In this document: one piece after another, positions 32,993-44,346 of the stretch
Numbering within the stretch: position 1 is the first letter of the stretch
How the letters are laid out: the number at the start of each line of letters is the position of its first letter
From: Angiostrongylus vasorum
Taxonomy: Eukaryota; Nematoda; Chromadorea; Rhabditida; Metastrongylidae
Direction: 5' to 3'
Length of the DNA stretch: 64,000 nt
Assembly (NCBI GenBank): GCA_018806985.1
Contig: JADANN010000464.1
Span: forward strand, 281,501 to 345,500
Made by a program: the position numbers and the translations under genes
Notes under the pieces: model-generated
What the model saw: the letters and a program-made list of their open reading frames with translations, nothing else
The model's database searches: none
What the model was told of the DNA's origin: nothing

Positions 32993-35900
32993 TTGCTGTT
33001 GTTGTTGTTGTTGTTACTGTTTTTGTGAGTCCCACGCGTAATAGCACGGCTCTGTCGAAAGCAAAATCGCCGAAACAGCCATCGCCTAACAACGACGACA
33101 GCGACAACAACAACAACAACAACAACAACGACAGCTTATACCAACCTTGCATCAGCTCGACATAGGTAGTTCATAACAAATAAATAAATACATCGATTAT
33201 TTGTGCCGAGGTTTACAGAAAGTCGGTGTTTTCAGTTATTCCTTTAAATCCTTTTTTTTTCTTTGGTTGTTGATTCAATGAATTTCTTCCTTCTTCGCCA
33301 CTTGCTGTTGATCGTTATTGATTTTTTTACTTTGTTCCATTGTTGTTGGTTCGTCATTGTTGATGTTTAGGTTGCATTCGCGATTTCATCTTTTTTATTC
33401 AATTATTAGTGCTCTCTTTAAGGCTGTTCTATGCGCCTACGTGTCCATTCAGTGCTCGCATTGCACCGTATTTCAATGCACTTCCAAAAATGTACAACGG
33501 CAGTATCAAGTTCATAGCGTTAGATGCGACGGAGTTCTCAAAGTTAGTATTTTTCAATAGCTGTAGACTAATTGTTTCTCTATGCTTGCACATAAACGCC
33601 ATCAATTACTCCTTAGAATTTAGTACGAGTAATCGACAGATATCAACAACTTTACACATTGCGACACACTTTTTATGTCCTATAGTCGTTCGGCGAAAAA
33701 CATCGTTTATAAAGTCGACTCCGCACGGTATCCCTTCTCACCTTATCCTTATGTTCCTCATGTGCCTTGTGCAGGTTGAACTCGCGATACGGTATATCTG
33801 GTACTCCAACCGTGATGTTATGGGTGAGCGGTGCTGCTGTAGCTAGGATGGAGGATCGATCCTTGAATGACAGTGGGCTTATGGTTAGTTGAATTTTCAA
33901 AGCTTAGTGTGTTTCTTTTTCTTTACGTCTTGCGTACCGTTTTTCTTTTTGAAGCGGAGATCTTGGTCAGAACTAGTTTTTGTTCACGATCTCCTGCTTA
34001 ATTTGAGTTGTGTTCTTCTTCAGAACTTCCAATAACTGGAGGTGCTGCGTTAGCAGTAACTTTTCAATAATGTTTCTTCGTTTCTGGTCCTTATAGTCTC
34101 TCGAACTGTGCGCATCCCAGCGCATTTCCCATTCGTTTCTCTCTCGCCCAAACGTTTCTCTTTCTGCCGCATCTGGAACCTCATGAAGAAGAATTTCATT
34201 TTCTTTTCTTTTGTGATTTTTTCTCCACTAAGAATTTTAGGGTCGGGTATTATGAGACAGGAAAGGTTTGTGTGTAGAACTTTCCGCTATCAATTCCATT
34301 TCATGGTGGAAAGTTTTAGTGATCCCACTCTTGTTAATCAGGCTAACAGCGGAACATTATACTTGCACAAGTCCCGATTTTTTCCCCGCACAGTTTCTTA
34401 TAAAGGCGTACTAATTTTTTTACAGTGCTCCAATAAACACCTTTCAGTCGTTCATATATGATTGGACTGACGTGTCGCCTGTTTTCGGGTCTATCCGAAG
34501 TATGGATAACCCAGTACACGTAGAATTTGATGATCGGTCGGACGTATTCTACCTCACTTTATCTCTTCTTGTGGTTTATACAGGTCAGTTCTCTGTTTTT
34601 CATAAGTGGTATTTGTAAATGGTTAGAAGTATTACTTTGCGTTGTATATTTTTTTTATTTGTCATCGCATTTCTCGAGCCATATTTCCTACGCGTACAGA
34701 ATCTTGCTCAAAGAGTACTTGTATCTGCGTATCTGTCCATGGACATCCCTGTATCACACTTCATGTTAATGTTTCTAGCGTAAGCCACTAAAGTCCGTAT
34801 TCTTCTCCGTTCCTTGGCATAATTGTGCCATAAACTCTGCTCGTTAGAGAACTGTGGGAAAGCTATAGGACAAATAGCTGTGTTTGTAATAGTTAGTTTT
34901 GACGTTACTTATTGCGACTGCGAGGGATCTCAACCTGACTGGTGACGAAGTTACGTGGTGCGTCATCAGGTGAAAGTTGAGCGAAACATGGATCGAAAAT
35001 CGGCAATGTTTTTATGCTAAAACTCTGGTTGATTCGGGTTATAGATCCCCTGTCTCTGCTTTCCTAAAATGACATAAGATCGTATATAGTTAGATATCCA
35101 CTACTACTGCGGTGAAAACCCAGTGATCAACTGGCAGAAGCACGTGAGTAACGGTTTCGAGTTTCCTTCAAAAAAAAAGAAACACTGCTTACTTTCATCT
35201 ACTCTGCCACTGCCCAGAGCTACTGACAGAATACGTAAGTTCTGCGAGGAAAAATAGCAAGCCTTACACCGGTACTCCTTTCAGTAACAAAAGTAGAAAC
35301 CAAAAACCTCATTCCCATCCCTACGAAGGAGTTAGGAAGTGGCTGCATTAGAAAAGATGACTAATTATTTCAACCTAGAGAAAGCATTATTATGACAACT
35401 TTTTCTTATGACGTTAAAGGTGGAAGGTTTGGTTTCGTTGGAGAGCATCACAGTGGAATTGATCAGCTCATAACTGACATTTGTTGCTCGTCGGAATACC
35501 ACTTCGGATGCACAAGGTTCTTCATTTCGCAAAGTTAGGAAAAAAAAATCGAAGAAAGGTGTTTTAAGAGTATTGATAAGTTGTTGGACGGATGACATCT
35601 ATACAAACAGACACCTGATCGAAAAAGATTTATTGCGATCGATGGTGTTCACACGGCTACTAAAAATCGTTGAGGTATTGCGCAAGTACAGAATACCGCT
35701 ATATTTCACTTTTTTCTTTTATCTCTTGACTCGATTTGTAGGTAGCGTACGCATCTTTTGAGACGGAAGCAGTTTTGAACATTTAAAAAGCTAAAATATC
35801 CGGTAAGTCTTCTCTTCGTAAGCTATTTAGCAACTTCACGACCGGAATTCTCTGTTGTATAACATGATTATCATGGCGTAGACATTTGGATTGCATAAGA

Positions 35901-36884
35901 TGATACATCGTTGTCATGATTATTCTCCTGCACTTTCACTAACTTCATAAAAAATTAGAGCTCTAAAACCTTACAATTATGGTCAACGGCCAGCAACTGT
36001 ATAGTTTTAGATCTCCAATAGAAAAAATAAGCCGGAAGAAATGTTGATAGTTTTGAATGACACTTGTAAAACACGGTGTTCCTGTGGAACTGACTTGTTG
36101 GTGATGCATCATTCCTAATGAGTGACGTGCACATTTGCGAATTTTTCAAGTATTTATGCCGAAAAGTCAGCGCAATCAACGGTTTAGATAAAAAGTTGGG
36201 AAGGATAAAGCATCGGCTCGCAAGAGGGAGCAACTGGGTTCCTGCCTGTACTTTCGACTAAACGAGTTTTTCTATTGTAACAAATACTATAGACATCTGT
36301 ACGCTCTAAATACCGGGTTCATAGACGTTCATCATCTGCAAATGTACCATTTGGAGAAATATGCTTTGAAAATCTCATTCAGTAAATGGGAGATAGAAAA
36401 AGTAGTTCGAACGATCGAAAATGAGGAACACCGATGAACAAGGTGATAGACAAAAATCGTCATGCACAGAAGAGAACGATTGACTAGCTAGTTGTTATGA
36501 TTTTCTCACAAAGGCTATCAACGAAAAATGTACTTTTCGTACGCTCTGAGCTGATAGACCCTTTCGATAGGAGGAAAGGAGACTTTGCTGGTGCGAACAT
36601 CTAATCGCTCGATGGTCAAAAAGGGGTTGTTGATACAGATGTACTTCCTCTTCTTACGAGTTGGTTGTTTCGTAATTAGCGTTGTAGTGTGATTATTGCA
36701 TTACGCTTCTTGTTCTTATTGTTGTTTGAAGCGATTGACAATTGGTCGTGTTTTAGTGGTTCTGTACCTCCTACGTGATCGTGTCTTTGAAAATGTATAC
36801 GTACGTAGTGCTCTTGCTTGGATATCCGCACGAATGGACGATCTTAGTGGTTATCTTGCTGTAGGACCAAGACCCGAACCCTAA
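31480..36884 (+). CDS. TXNDC15: TXNDC15-like membrane thioredoxin-domain protein (eight exons)
   Basis: Exons 32536-32636, 32712-32817, 33423-33542, 33775-33883, 34448-34583 and 36757-36884 join in phase; tentative exons 31480-31519 and 31751-31808 add a hydrophobic start (MWVILPFITNIVIG) and make a 265-residue frame divisible by three. The thioredoxin fold is clear: MVTLFYAPTCPFSARIAPYF, with CPFS replacing CxxC as in human TXNDC15 (CRFS), so it probably lacks normal disulfide-exchange activity; then FIALDATEFSKLNSRYGI and the cis-Pro loop GISGTPTVMLW. A hydrophobic segment (VFYLTLSLLVVYT onward) near the C-terminus matches the family's membrane anchor. Vertebrate TXNDC15 is an ER/ciliary protein needed for ciliogenesis. 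The stop at 36882 is followed directly by an A run. Introns carry SINE-A (32.2-32.5 kb, upstream intron) and a PLE-type foldback (32.9-33.2 kb). Confidence 0.85.
32180..32468 (+). repeat. SINE-A copy, near full length
   Basis: Head GCGTGTGGCACAGTGGTCGG (A box), then TGGGGTTGATCCCTG (B box) at tRNA-like spacing; body TGGGAGGATAGCAGCACTGA; tail TTTTATCCTTTTATT. It lies in the TXNDC15-like intron directly before exon 32536. Confidence 0.85.
32903..33176 (+). mobile_element. PLE-type foldback in a TXNDC15-like intron
   Basis: The inverted ends are about 48 bp: TTATGAACTGCC at the left and its complement GGTAGTTCATAA at the right, then GCTGATGCGAGGTTGGTATA inward, inverted as TATACCAACCTTGCATCAGC. 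The arms continue into (GTT)n and (AAC)n. A decayed hammerhead-like motif (GCTCTGTCGAAAGC...GCCGAAACAGCC, about 33050-33086) lies in the right arm. A PLE-tail signature GCCGAGGTTTACAGAAAGTC follows at 33208. The ends are shared with the 43.2-46.4 kb PLE. Confidence 0.8.
35573..35761 (+). mobile_element. Decayed RTE reverse-transcriptase fragment
   Basis: The translation TRLLKIVEVLRKYRIPLYF resembles TRLIEVSRKYKRPLCFTF of the 51.0 kb RTE, just before its catalytic Asp. The following bases no longer encode the F-x-D motif. It lies in the TXNDC15-like intron between exons 34583 and 36757. Confidence 0.4.
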
Positions 36885-37892
36885 AAAAAAAAAGAAGAAG
36901 TTTGAATTCATCTGCCACAGTGGTCTGTAATTAGTTCCGATTATTGTGAACAAGTTCTGTGATCTTAATACGGGACCTATTTTGTTTTCATTGTTGTTCT
37001 TCTCAGTTCTGTGCGATCTCACTACTTTTGTTCATGCATCTTTTTTACGAATCTAGTAGTGTCATGAGTTATGTTTAACGGTTTGCAGTTCCACAAACTT
37101 CCAGGTTAGTTTCCATGGGAAAATCCTTTAGTTTTATATGTTAATACTTCGTATCATAGATAACTGCACAGTGATAGTGGTGTCAACTAAGTAGCAATAT
37201 GGCATAAAGCGATTTCATTTTTTTTAAATGTTTTCCCGTGCATAGTTTAATACTGAACGAGAATAGTTCCTACAAAGTATGCTATTCATTGGGCAAGTAC
37301 TATCAGAAAAGTTGGCAAAACATCTACCAGAGCTGCTGGTGAATTTGCATGTTTAGGATCATATGCCGTGATTAAAATGTGAGAGCCACTATAGAAAGTT
37401 AACAAAGAACAGAAGAGCTGGTTCAGAAAAAACTCAGACAAATGATTTATAGAGCATAGTCGTGTACCTTTTAAAAGGAAAAAAGGAGCTCTATAATAGA
37501 GCGATCCACATGGTTCTCATGTCTTGGGATGTTCCATAGCTTTGTAACCTGAGTTCTTACTAGTTAAACCTTTACTTAAACAATAAACTAATGAAAGAAC
37601 GATGTTAATGTAATAGCGAAAGATGTTCACTTCTTTGTGGAAGACAAGTGGTGGGACAGTGTTTGAAATCCGAGTACTCGAAAAGTTGGAAATAAATTCG
37701 AATTCGTAACGCCTAAGCGATGGCTGCAGTGACAATGCATTGGGGGTACCATCATGTCGGAGCCAGTTCCACTTGTTCAACCACTTCGCCATTTAATATG
37801 CACCTCGATATTTTGACGAAAACGAGAGCGAAGAAGTATTTTTTTCTGCCTTCAAAAGCTGAAAATTACTTGCATACTTGGACAAACCGTCT

Positions 37893-38360
37893 TCAAGAGT
37901 TGTTTGGATCCCAGCACGTTTGCCATTCGTTTCTTTCTCTCGCAGTCGTCGTCCATGGTGGTGGTTTCGGTTTGATTCGAGCATGATGGCGAGTGCAAGC
38001 CTTATACCGTAATCTGTAAAGCAGCTGCAACTGAGAGTACAGCTTATTGACATTGATTAAGAACACGTCCGTCCAACGTGTAGATGGTCGTCCTAAGGGA
38101 CACTTGCATTCTCGTGGAGTCCACTCTACAGTTCCCTTTGTCCATCTACCGTCCGTCCTTCTGATTATGTGACCGACCCATCTGTGTTTCGCTATCGATG
38201 TATGTTTTCCTGGATCTCGAAGATGTGACAGATTTCGAAGGTCAGAGCTTCGCATTCCGGCTAGATGTTGTGGTTGCCGATTACACTTTAGAAGAAGTCG
38301 TTCAAGAGCTATGTGAGGAGTGCACAGTATTCTTGATCGGCTTGCTTCTCTGCTGCACAA
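37893..38360 (-). pseudogene. 3' end of an RTE-type retrotransposon ORF
   Basis: An open minus-strand frame encodes the C-terminal domain of an RTE polyprotein: RWVGHIIRRTDGRWTKGTVE, then WTPRECKCPLGRPSTRWTD, and the terminal ARERNEWQTCWDP. The same region in the 52.0 kb copy reads IRWAGHVMRMNDNRWTRAV and WIPRDVKRTAGK, so this is a different RTE subfamily. Endonuclease and RT are missing, which is the usual 5' truncation of non-LTR insertions. Confidence 0.75.
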
Positions 38361-39182
38361 CAGAGCGTTAGGAGGGCTATTTAATCGAAAAAAGTGAGCG
38401 TGGATTTCCTGATCCTTTATTTGGTCGGTGGCTTATTTAAAAGGCCAGAATGTGATGCATGCGGCTCTCCTTCTGTCCAATTGCTCCTTTATATCAGTTA
38501 GGATTTTGTCGTAAAATTGTAGAATAGAAGGACCTTACTGATAAGGAGATATTGCAAAGGCGGATACTTAATGAAGCTCAGACACAGAGAGCTCATAACC
38601 GATATACCTACGCACTACTGTTTTAAGACAGGTAAGTATTCCGTTTACATGCGATATACTTCTCGCACGAGTATTGGTGCTGGAAAATATCTGCCATGCT
38701 TTGAAAACGTGTCAATATTATTTTGAGATATGTGAAAGTTAAACGATTGCGTCGTTTGGACCATTTGATAAATGCGCTTTTTTGGCCGAGAGATTGCTGT
38801 ACCAGTAAAATTGGAAGGGGGTAATCACGCATGCACTAAAAGCAATGCGTGAGTACGCGATTGTTAAAGATATGGGTGTGGTCTCATGCACGAAGCTTGA
38901 GACGTCAATGGACTTCGATTGCTTAAAAGAGACGAAGTGGATCGCTTTTTATAAATGAGACACTTTGTTCGTACTCTTTTTACTGACAGAGCAATCATGA
39001 CTGGTTGTTCCGTGAGGTGCTGTCTCACATGCAAATGTCAACGGGGTTTGTCGGAGTAGACATAGAACTCAACTTTTGAAGCCGACACCGAATCTCCTCC
39101 CGTGTGCTTGTTACGCACTTGATTGTATTCCATTGGTTTAGTCGATCTTTCGTTTTCATCCACGCATACATGCCGCTCTGTG

Positions 39183-39185
<3 letters not shown>

Positions 39186-39270
<85 letters not shown>
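39186..39270 (+). repeat. (AT)n microsatellite, 85 bp
   Basis: Uninterrupted AT dinucleotides; the Tyr/Ile frames through it are artefacts. Confidence 0.98.
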
Positions 39271-39276
<6 letters not shown>

Positions 39277-39755
39277 AGTTAATCCGATGCCACAAAGGGA
39301 AGGAGCTTCCCTTAGTTCACCTATGTCTTACGGCAGGTACATGACTCTGAAATACATGGAAGGCGAATGATCCATTCTCAACTTTGGCTATTACGCTGAT
39401 TCGAAGTTCCTCAAGCGAAAGAAACAGCTCCGAGATATTTCGAGTTTATTTGAAAATCGGCTTTCATTTAACGTCCGCATGAATCGATTGTTGTCTTGAT
39501 GAGCATACATGAGGTTGTTATATAAAAGTGAGAAGATATCCCATTTGAAAAAACTTTTTAAAAGTTTATAGAACAGCCTTCTGTATCGAATTTGAAAAAT
39601 TCAGGAGCATTTGGTGACTGAGCTTTTCGAAGTGATCTTGTCTCATTTGAATAAACCATTTCCCAGTACATTTCTTGCAAGTTCCCTTAGCTTAATGTTC
39701 CACAAAGTTCTTGTGTTAAGTATTCATAAAAGGTAAAACGTAATACGTTGACCAT

Positions 39756-39985
39756 TCCGTGTAGGTTCATAGCGTGACCGAATGCATATTTGCCCTTACA
39801 ATGACTTATGTCCGCTTATCGATGCATCAAATCGATGTTTCATCCTCCTTAACAACTCTCGTGCCAATTTACCGCTCTCGAACGGAGGGCTTGGTTTACC
39901 CGAAGCGCAGGATCGATCCAATGAACACACACACACATGTGTGTGGAAGGACACCTCTAGCCACTGTATTACACACACAGGTCCA
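39756..39985 (-). repeat. SINE-A copy, degenerate
   Basis: Retains TGAATGCATATTTGCC-type body bases and a head ending GCCACTGTATTACACAC on the plus strand. A short (CA)n/(GT) expansion lies in the B-box region. Confidence 0.6.
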
Positions 39986-40420
39986 GTGACTCACATAGTT
40001 TTGAATTTTTAAAAAAAAGTAAAACAATAATGATCTGACGACTCACCACTATTGCATGAATATTACGAATTCACCATCCTCCTATTGATTTCCTGCGCCC
40101 ACGTTTTTCTGGTGGTCATCTTAGCGCTCGTCCGCGATCGTTGTTTGCCCAAGAACTGCGTGTTTTTTCTAGGAATCATTCTAAACGCTTGACAAAATCG
40201 ATTGGTTTCATTCCTTCTAGGTTTGTTTGTATACAGTACATGTCATGTTATCATGCGATCAATGAACTGTTGCGTCGTTTCATTGTGTTGTAAAATGAAT
40301 GGACATGCGAGTTGTAATACTCTGCAAAACTGCTTGCGACACTTAAATGTCAAGTTGTCCCTCTTTCGTCGTCACGTATTTTCAACAAAGCACTTTTTTT
40401 ACGAAGTGGAATCTAAGCAC

Positions 40421-40690
40421 CAGCGTAGTGGAGTGGTAGTGGTGCTCTACAATGCACAGGCAGTCTATGGGTTGATTCCACGCACGCGTAAACCATGTTC
40501 TGCATCTCTGCCGAGTTGGGAAATTCGTATCAGACTTCTTCGGTAGCATAAGCACAGTGGCTTGAGACACTGAGAGGCTGCGGGCATATTCAAAATATTC
40601 ATTCAATAACCTCCATCGTACTGCTAATGTAGTAGGATGCATGGCGCGTCTTTCAGGGGTTCGATCAAAGCCCAACGCTTTATCCTTAGT
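40421..40690 (+). repeat. SINE-A copy, degenerate
   Basis: GCGTAGTGGAGTGGTAGTGG is the head, TGGGTTGATTCCACG the B box, and the tail reads CTTTATCC. Confidence 0.65.
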
Positions 40691-41404
40691 CTACCTTAAT
40701 GAGTTGTTTTTTGATGCAAATCTTACAAATAATAGAAACTTTCCAGCAGGAACTCAGGTAAAGCTGATGACCTTCACTTGGATAACAAATCACTCATGCT
40801 AGGTAATACTGTTGTCAACAGGATTTTCTCACTTAAGTATTTGAACATAAGGAAAAATGTAAGTGAATCGCATGGATACTGGGACATCCCCCTAGACCTT
40901 GAAAATCGAATTAATGGTGTCGACTTGAATTTTTGTTGTTGAGTGAAGAACATTTAGACGTTATTAATCTGATTGTTAGTTTCAAATAAAGTTTTCATCT
41001 TTGCTAAAATCTAGTGTGATTGAGCTCAGTCAGCCAAGTGTCGGGAAACATGCTCTATTCATCAAGCATCATTGCAGCTGGCAGCTGCTCAGTCACTTCT
41101 CTCCCTGCTCTACATAGAGAGTGCCACGTCTCTTTCACCATGAGACTCTATATCTTTCTTAGTTTTCATCTAGACATTACTGGGGACTTTTCCAGACTTT
41201 GCTATGGAACAATTTGGTGGAAGCTAGGTTTCTGATCGAGGCATATCGAGCTCAGATTGTGTGATCATGCCGAGAGACAAACTTTCACCAAAAGCCAGCA
41301 TCCCGTCGCATTTTGTAAACAGCTGGATCTATAATCTCTCAACTTTTACAACTCTGATGACTACATCGTGATTTATACTACAGGTTCAGCTCAACTGGGT
41401 TCAA

Positions 41405-41640
41405 TGCCGGTTTGTGCTCCTCAGATCAATCCCGTTGGTGGGTAATTGCTGATAGCACCTATACGATAAAACACTGCTGAGAGGAGGACGAAACGAAGGA
41501 CCCGGTGGTGAACACGATAGCCCCCCGAAAGGGTAATAGTGGGTTCGATCCTCGCCGCATACAGCTGTGGTCCGGAGTTTTGCAATTATCTCAGTTTTAT
41601 TGTGGTTATATTTCACATCATACCCTGCCATGAAAAAAAA
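41405..41640 (+). repeat. SINE-B copy (tRNA-derived)
   Basis: A-box-like GGTGGTGAACACGATAGC is followed by a perfect B box GGTTCGATCC at 41542-41551. The 3' part GGTCCGGAGTTTTGCAATTA, then a poly-A-like AAAAAAAAGAA end. Confidence 0.7.
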
Positions 41641-41924
41641 GAACAGACAGTAAATAAAAAGTGAGTACATTAGTGCGACTTTTGTATCTATTTTCAATTA
41701 GATGACCTCACTTCACATTTTGTGCTCATCAAAGCACTTTCTTCATTTGTCTCGGTGTTCGTGTGCATCAACAATCCACGAGTGTCTGCCAATCTGCCAG
41801 TGGATTCAACTGTTCACTGACTGAGGACGCCATCTTACTCATTAATGTCGTTAAGTACTGATCGAATGGACTCTGTTCTGGGGTAGCTTTTCTGAAACAT
41901 TTTTTTCTCAAATCAGGAAAAAAA

Positions 41925-42060
41925 TCCTCAACTAGCAGCCGGTGGCACACGAAAGGGAAAAGTTCGAGGGCTTTCGTGGATGGTGAACGCGATGAAGGGA
42001 ATCGAATGAAAGACGTGCTGAGATCCGCACAGTGTGATGGATTTGGTGACGGATCATGTA
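41925..42060 (-). repeat. R2 dispersed repeat copy
   Basis: CTCAACTAGCAGCC, GGGAATCGAATGAAAGACG and GAGATCCGCACAGTGTGATG keep R2 order. Confidence 0.6.
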
Positions 42061-42320
42061 ATAATAATAATTGCAAAATTACAACACAAGCTGTACGATT
42101 CACAGTGATCGAAACAAGTAAGCTTTTTTTAGCACGTCTATTAACCCCTTAACTGGCTCATTTTCGTTAGAATTTATCCATTTTGCTTTAATTCTCTTTG
42201 CATATAAAAATTCTTCTCACTACATATTTCAGTCTCTTCTAGTAGACTTATAAGTATCTCAGTAACTCACTCACTCACTCAGTATCCCTTATAAATACCT
42301 TAGTAGTGTTAAGTATAGGC

Positions 42321-42570
42321 TCTTGTAGCGCAGTGGTTAGAGGCGCCCTGCAATACGCATGGAATCGATCATCGCGTCCCGGGCTCATCAGGCCATCCAT
42401 CCCTCTGGAGTCGGTAAATCAGTACCAGATTTGTCTGGGAGAATAACAGCACTTGCTCGATACATCGGGAACCACCGCGACTCATTGTAGAGGCCAGATA
42501 TGCATTTAATCACCTCCATCGATGCTTAGTGAAGTCGAATGCATGGTGCATCCCTCAGGGACTACATATT
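42321..42570 (+). repeat. SINE-A copy
   Basis: CTTGTAGCGCAGTGGTTAGA is an excellent A box. The B box (GGAATCGATCATCG) is mutated; the body GGGAGAATAACAGCACTTGC and TGCATCCCTCAGGGA end are intact. Confidence 0.8.
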
Positions 42571-42767
42571 TCAACGCTTTTAATATGTTCGTGAGTATCT
42601 CACTTGCTTGTCAAAATGTTCCATAGAACACAAGGCTTTGATCGTCATTAAATCAACGGAGTTGACGTGTGAAAAGAGAGGGAGGTTCGTGTAGCATTAT
42701 ACTTCTTTTAAATTCACTTTAGAGAGTTTTTTTTTATTTCACAGCATTTCAAGTTCTTTTTCGAACA

Positions 42768-42989
42768 TTAAGCGATTGCTGAGTGATGTTCTGGCAATTC
42801 GCCATCACATTCCAGTACTTTTTCTATTCCACTCAGTACAAACATAGCCGTGATGACAAACATGGAGAGTCCGATAATTCTGAGGAATTTTTCGGCCTCG
42901 ATCAATACGTATCCCGTGCGTGCACGCAACTGCCACCCGTGGTTGATTGAACGTGGCTGACGAATGACCGTTTGCGGCAAAATTCCCAA
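42768..42989 (-). CDS. Candidate coding exon, unassigned
   Basis: Minus-strand frame of 73 codons with less AT-rich codon use than its surroundings and a hydrophobic helix (RIIGLSMFVITAMFVLSGI) before an acidic tail. There is no ATG start and no good acceptor close upstream. All three minus-strand frames are open over most of it, which weakens the call. Confidence 0.25.
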   Translation of the reverse strand: MGILPQTVIRQPRSINHGWQLRARTGYVLIEAEKFLRIIGLSMFVITAMFVLSGIEKVLECDGELPEHHSAIA

Positions 42990-43308
42990 AATTGTCGATT
43001 ATTTAGGGTTATAAATGATGGAAACTAGTTATATCCTAATGCGTTTAATATGGGCCTGTGTTAATAATTTTCATCAAATCTGTTTCATCTGAATCTATTC
43101 GTTCTCAATATATTAAGTGGTGCGGCCTTCTTTTCATAACGTTCAATTTATGAGAGTCATGACTCAAAAGGCCGACTTTCTATGAACCTCGGCATAGATA
43201 GTTGATACGTTTATTTATATGATCTTATAAACTGATGTTCTTTTGCTGATGCGAGGTTGGTAAAGGTCTTCGTTGTCGTTGTCGTTGTTGTTGGTGTTGT
43301 TGGTCGAT

Positions 43309-43344
43309 GGCTGACGTTTCAGCGATTTCGCCTTCTTCACAGCC
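43309..43344 (-). ncRNA. Hammerhead-like motif, left arm of the PLE pair
   Basis: Minus strand: GGCT, GTGAAGA, AGGCGAAATCGCT, GAAACGTC, AGCC. Helix I (GGCU/AGCC) and GAAACGUC are intact, but the invariant C of CUGANGA is G, so catalysis is expected to be lost in this arm. Confidence 0.5.
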
Positions 43345-43597
43345 TGGACGTATTTTATATTAGAATACTTTATTTATTCGGTAGAAAAAAAGCTAAAGTA
43401 TGGATGAAGATCAAACTTTTAAATAGATGGTGGGCTAGGATGCTACGGTCAAATGTAGTTTTGCGCCATATTGAACGGAAAGGCTACTCACCGTGATGTT
43501 ACGAGTGGGACTGGCCCACGCGTTGTTAACGTGAGGTCGTGAGCAAAACACACTCCGGGGTTAAAATATCATTTTGAAATAGGGAGCCAGGTCACGT

Positions 43598-43963
43598 GTG
43601 ATAGTGAGGCATTCGTCTTTCCGGATCATCTTTGAATTTTTTGAAATCTATCCAAAAACGCCTCAAGGGTTTTACGCGTTGATATTCTCGATTCCTGGGC
43701 TAGGGATCCGCACAGTCACTTCAAAATCATCGCCGTTGTGCTTTTATGCCCTATGCGTACCTAGAGGAGTGTTTTCACGAATTTTAACTTTCCTATCTAG
43801 ATGTTGTTTTATGCGGACACAAAGTGGTCTACCCGTTTCCCCAATATATTCCTCACCGCATACGTTACATGAGGTCAAGTATATTATACCTGAACTCATG
43901 CAATCCCCGTCTCTCCTGTTAGGACAGATCGTACAGTTTTCTGAGCTGCGCAAACGATCATAG
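43598..43963 (-). pseudogene. PLE GIY-YIG endonuclease, left arm
   Basis: The minus-strand frame 43953-43744 reads NCTICPNRRDGDC, then GIIYLTSCNVCGEEYIGETG and RPLCVRIKQHLD. A frameshift near 43744 separates it from the C-terminal part, whose complement continues to about 43600. The right arm encodes the same protein. Confidence 0.75.
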
Positions 43964-44346
43964 AGACGGTTACAAACTAACTGACGGCGTAGGGTATTGG
44001 GTGGGATGTCAATAATCGTTACATAATTTTGAAGATCATTTTTTCTTAAGTATCTCTTAATGGCATAACTTACTTCATTTGATATGAAGGGTAGTTTAAA
44101 AGGGATCTTACTGACGTCCGAAACATTTTGGGGGAGCTACGCTACGTTTTTGTCTAACCCGAGTGGCTTCTACTTCGGGCCATTGGAAATGGCTATTTTT
44201 TCGTGCCAGGTTTAGCGATTCCTTCCTTTCCTCTTCTCCTGTACACATATTTTTAGCCGTACGGTACACGGTTTTGATAAGTGCTTTTTTTCGTGTGTGA
44301 AGGATGAGAGGAGAGGTGTGAACTAGTATATTTTTTACTACTTGGC

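Larger units (their letters stand above)
38400..43200. other. Repeat-rich intergenic region
   Basis: No conserved host exon was recognised with confidence. Content: (AT)n, three SINE-A copies (one decayed), a SINE-B, an R2 copy, a decayed PLE end near 39457-39545 (GCATACATGAGGTTGTTATA) and a candidate exon at 42768-42989. Confidence 0.45.

Noticed and set aside
32754..33152. 132-codon minus-strand frame with poly-Thr
   Set aside because: It reads the (AAC)n/(GTT)n arms of the foldback antisense to TXNDC15-like exons.
39038..39295. 85-codon minus-strand frame rich in Tyr-Ile
   Set aside because: It is the (AT)n microsatellite translated.
41500..41560. tRNA gene at the perfect B box GGTTCGATCC
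   Set aside because: No acceptor or anticodon stem could be formed and the same unit is repeated as SINE-B.
42321..42395. tRNA gene
   Set aside because: The A box is excellent but the B box and clover-leaf stems fail, and the sequence continues into the SINE-A body.
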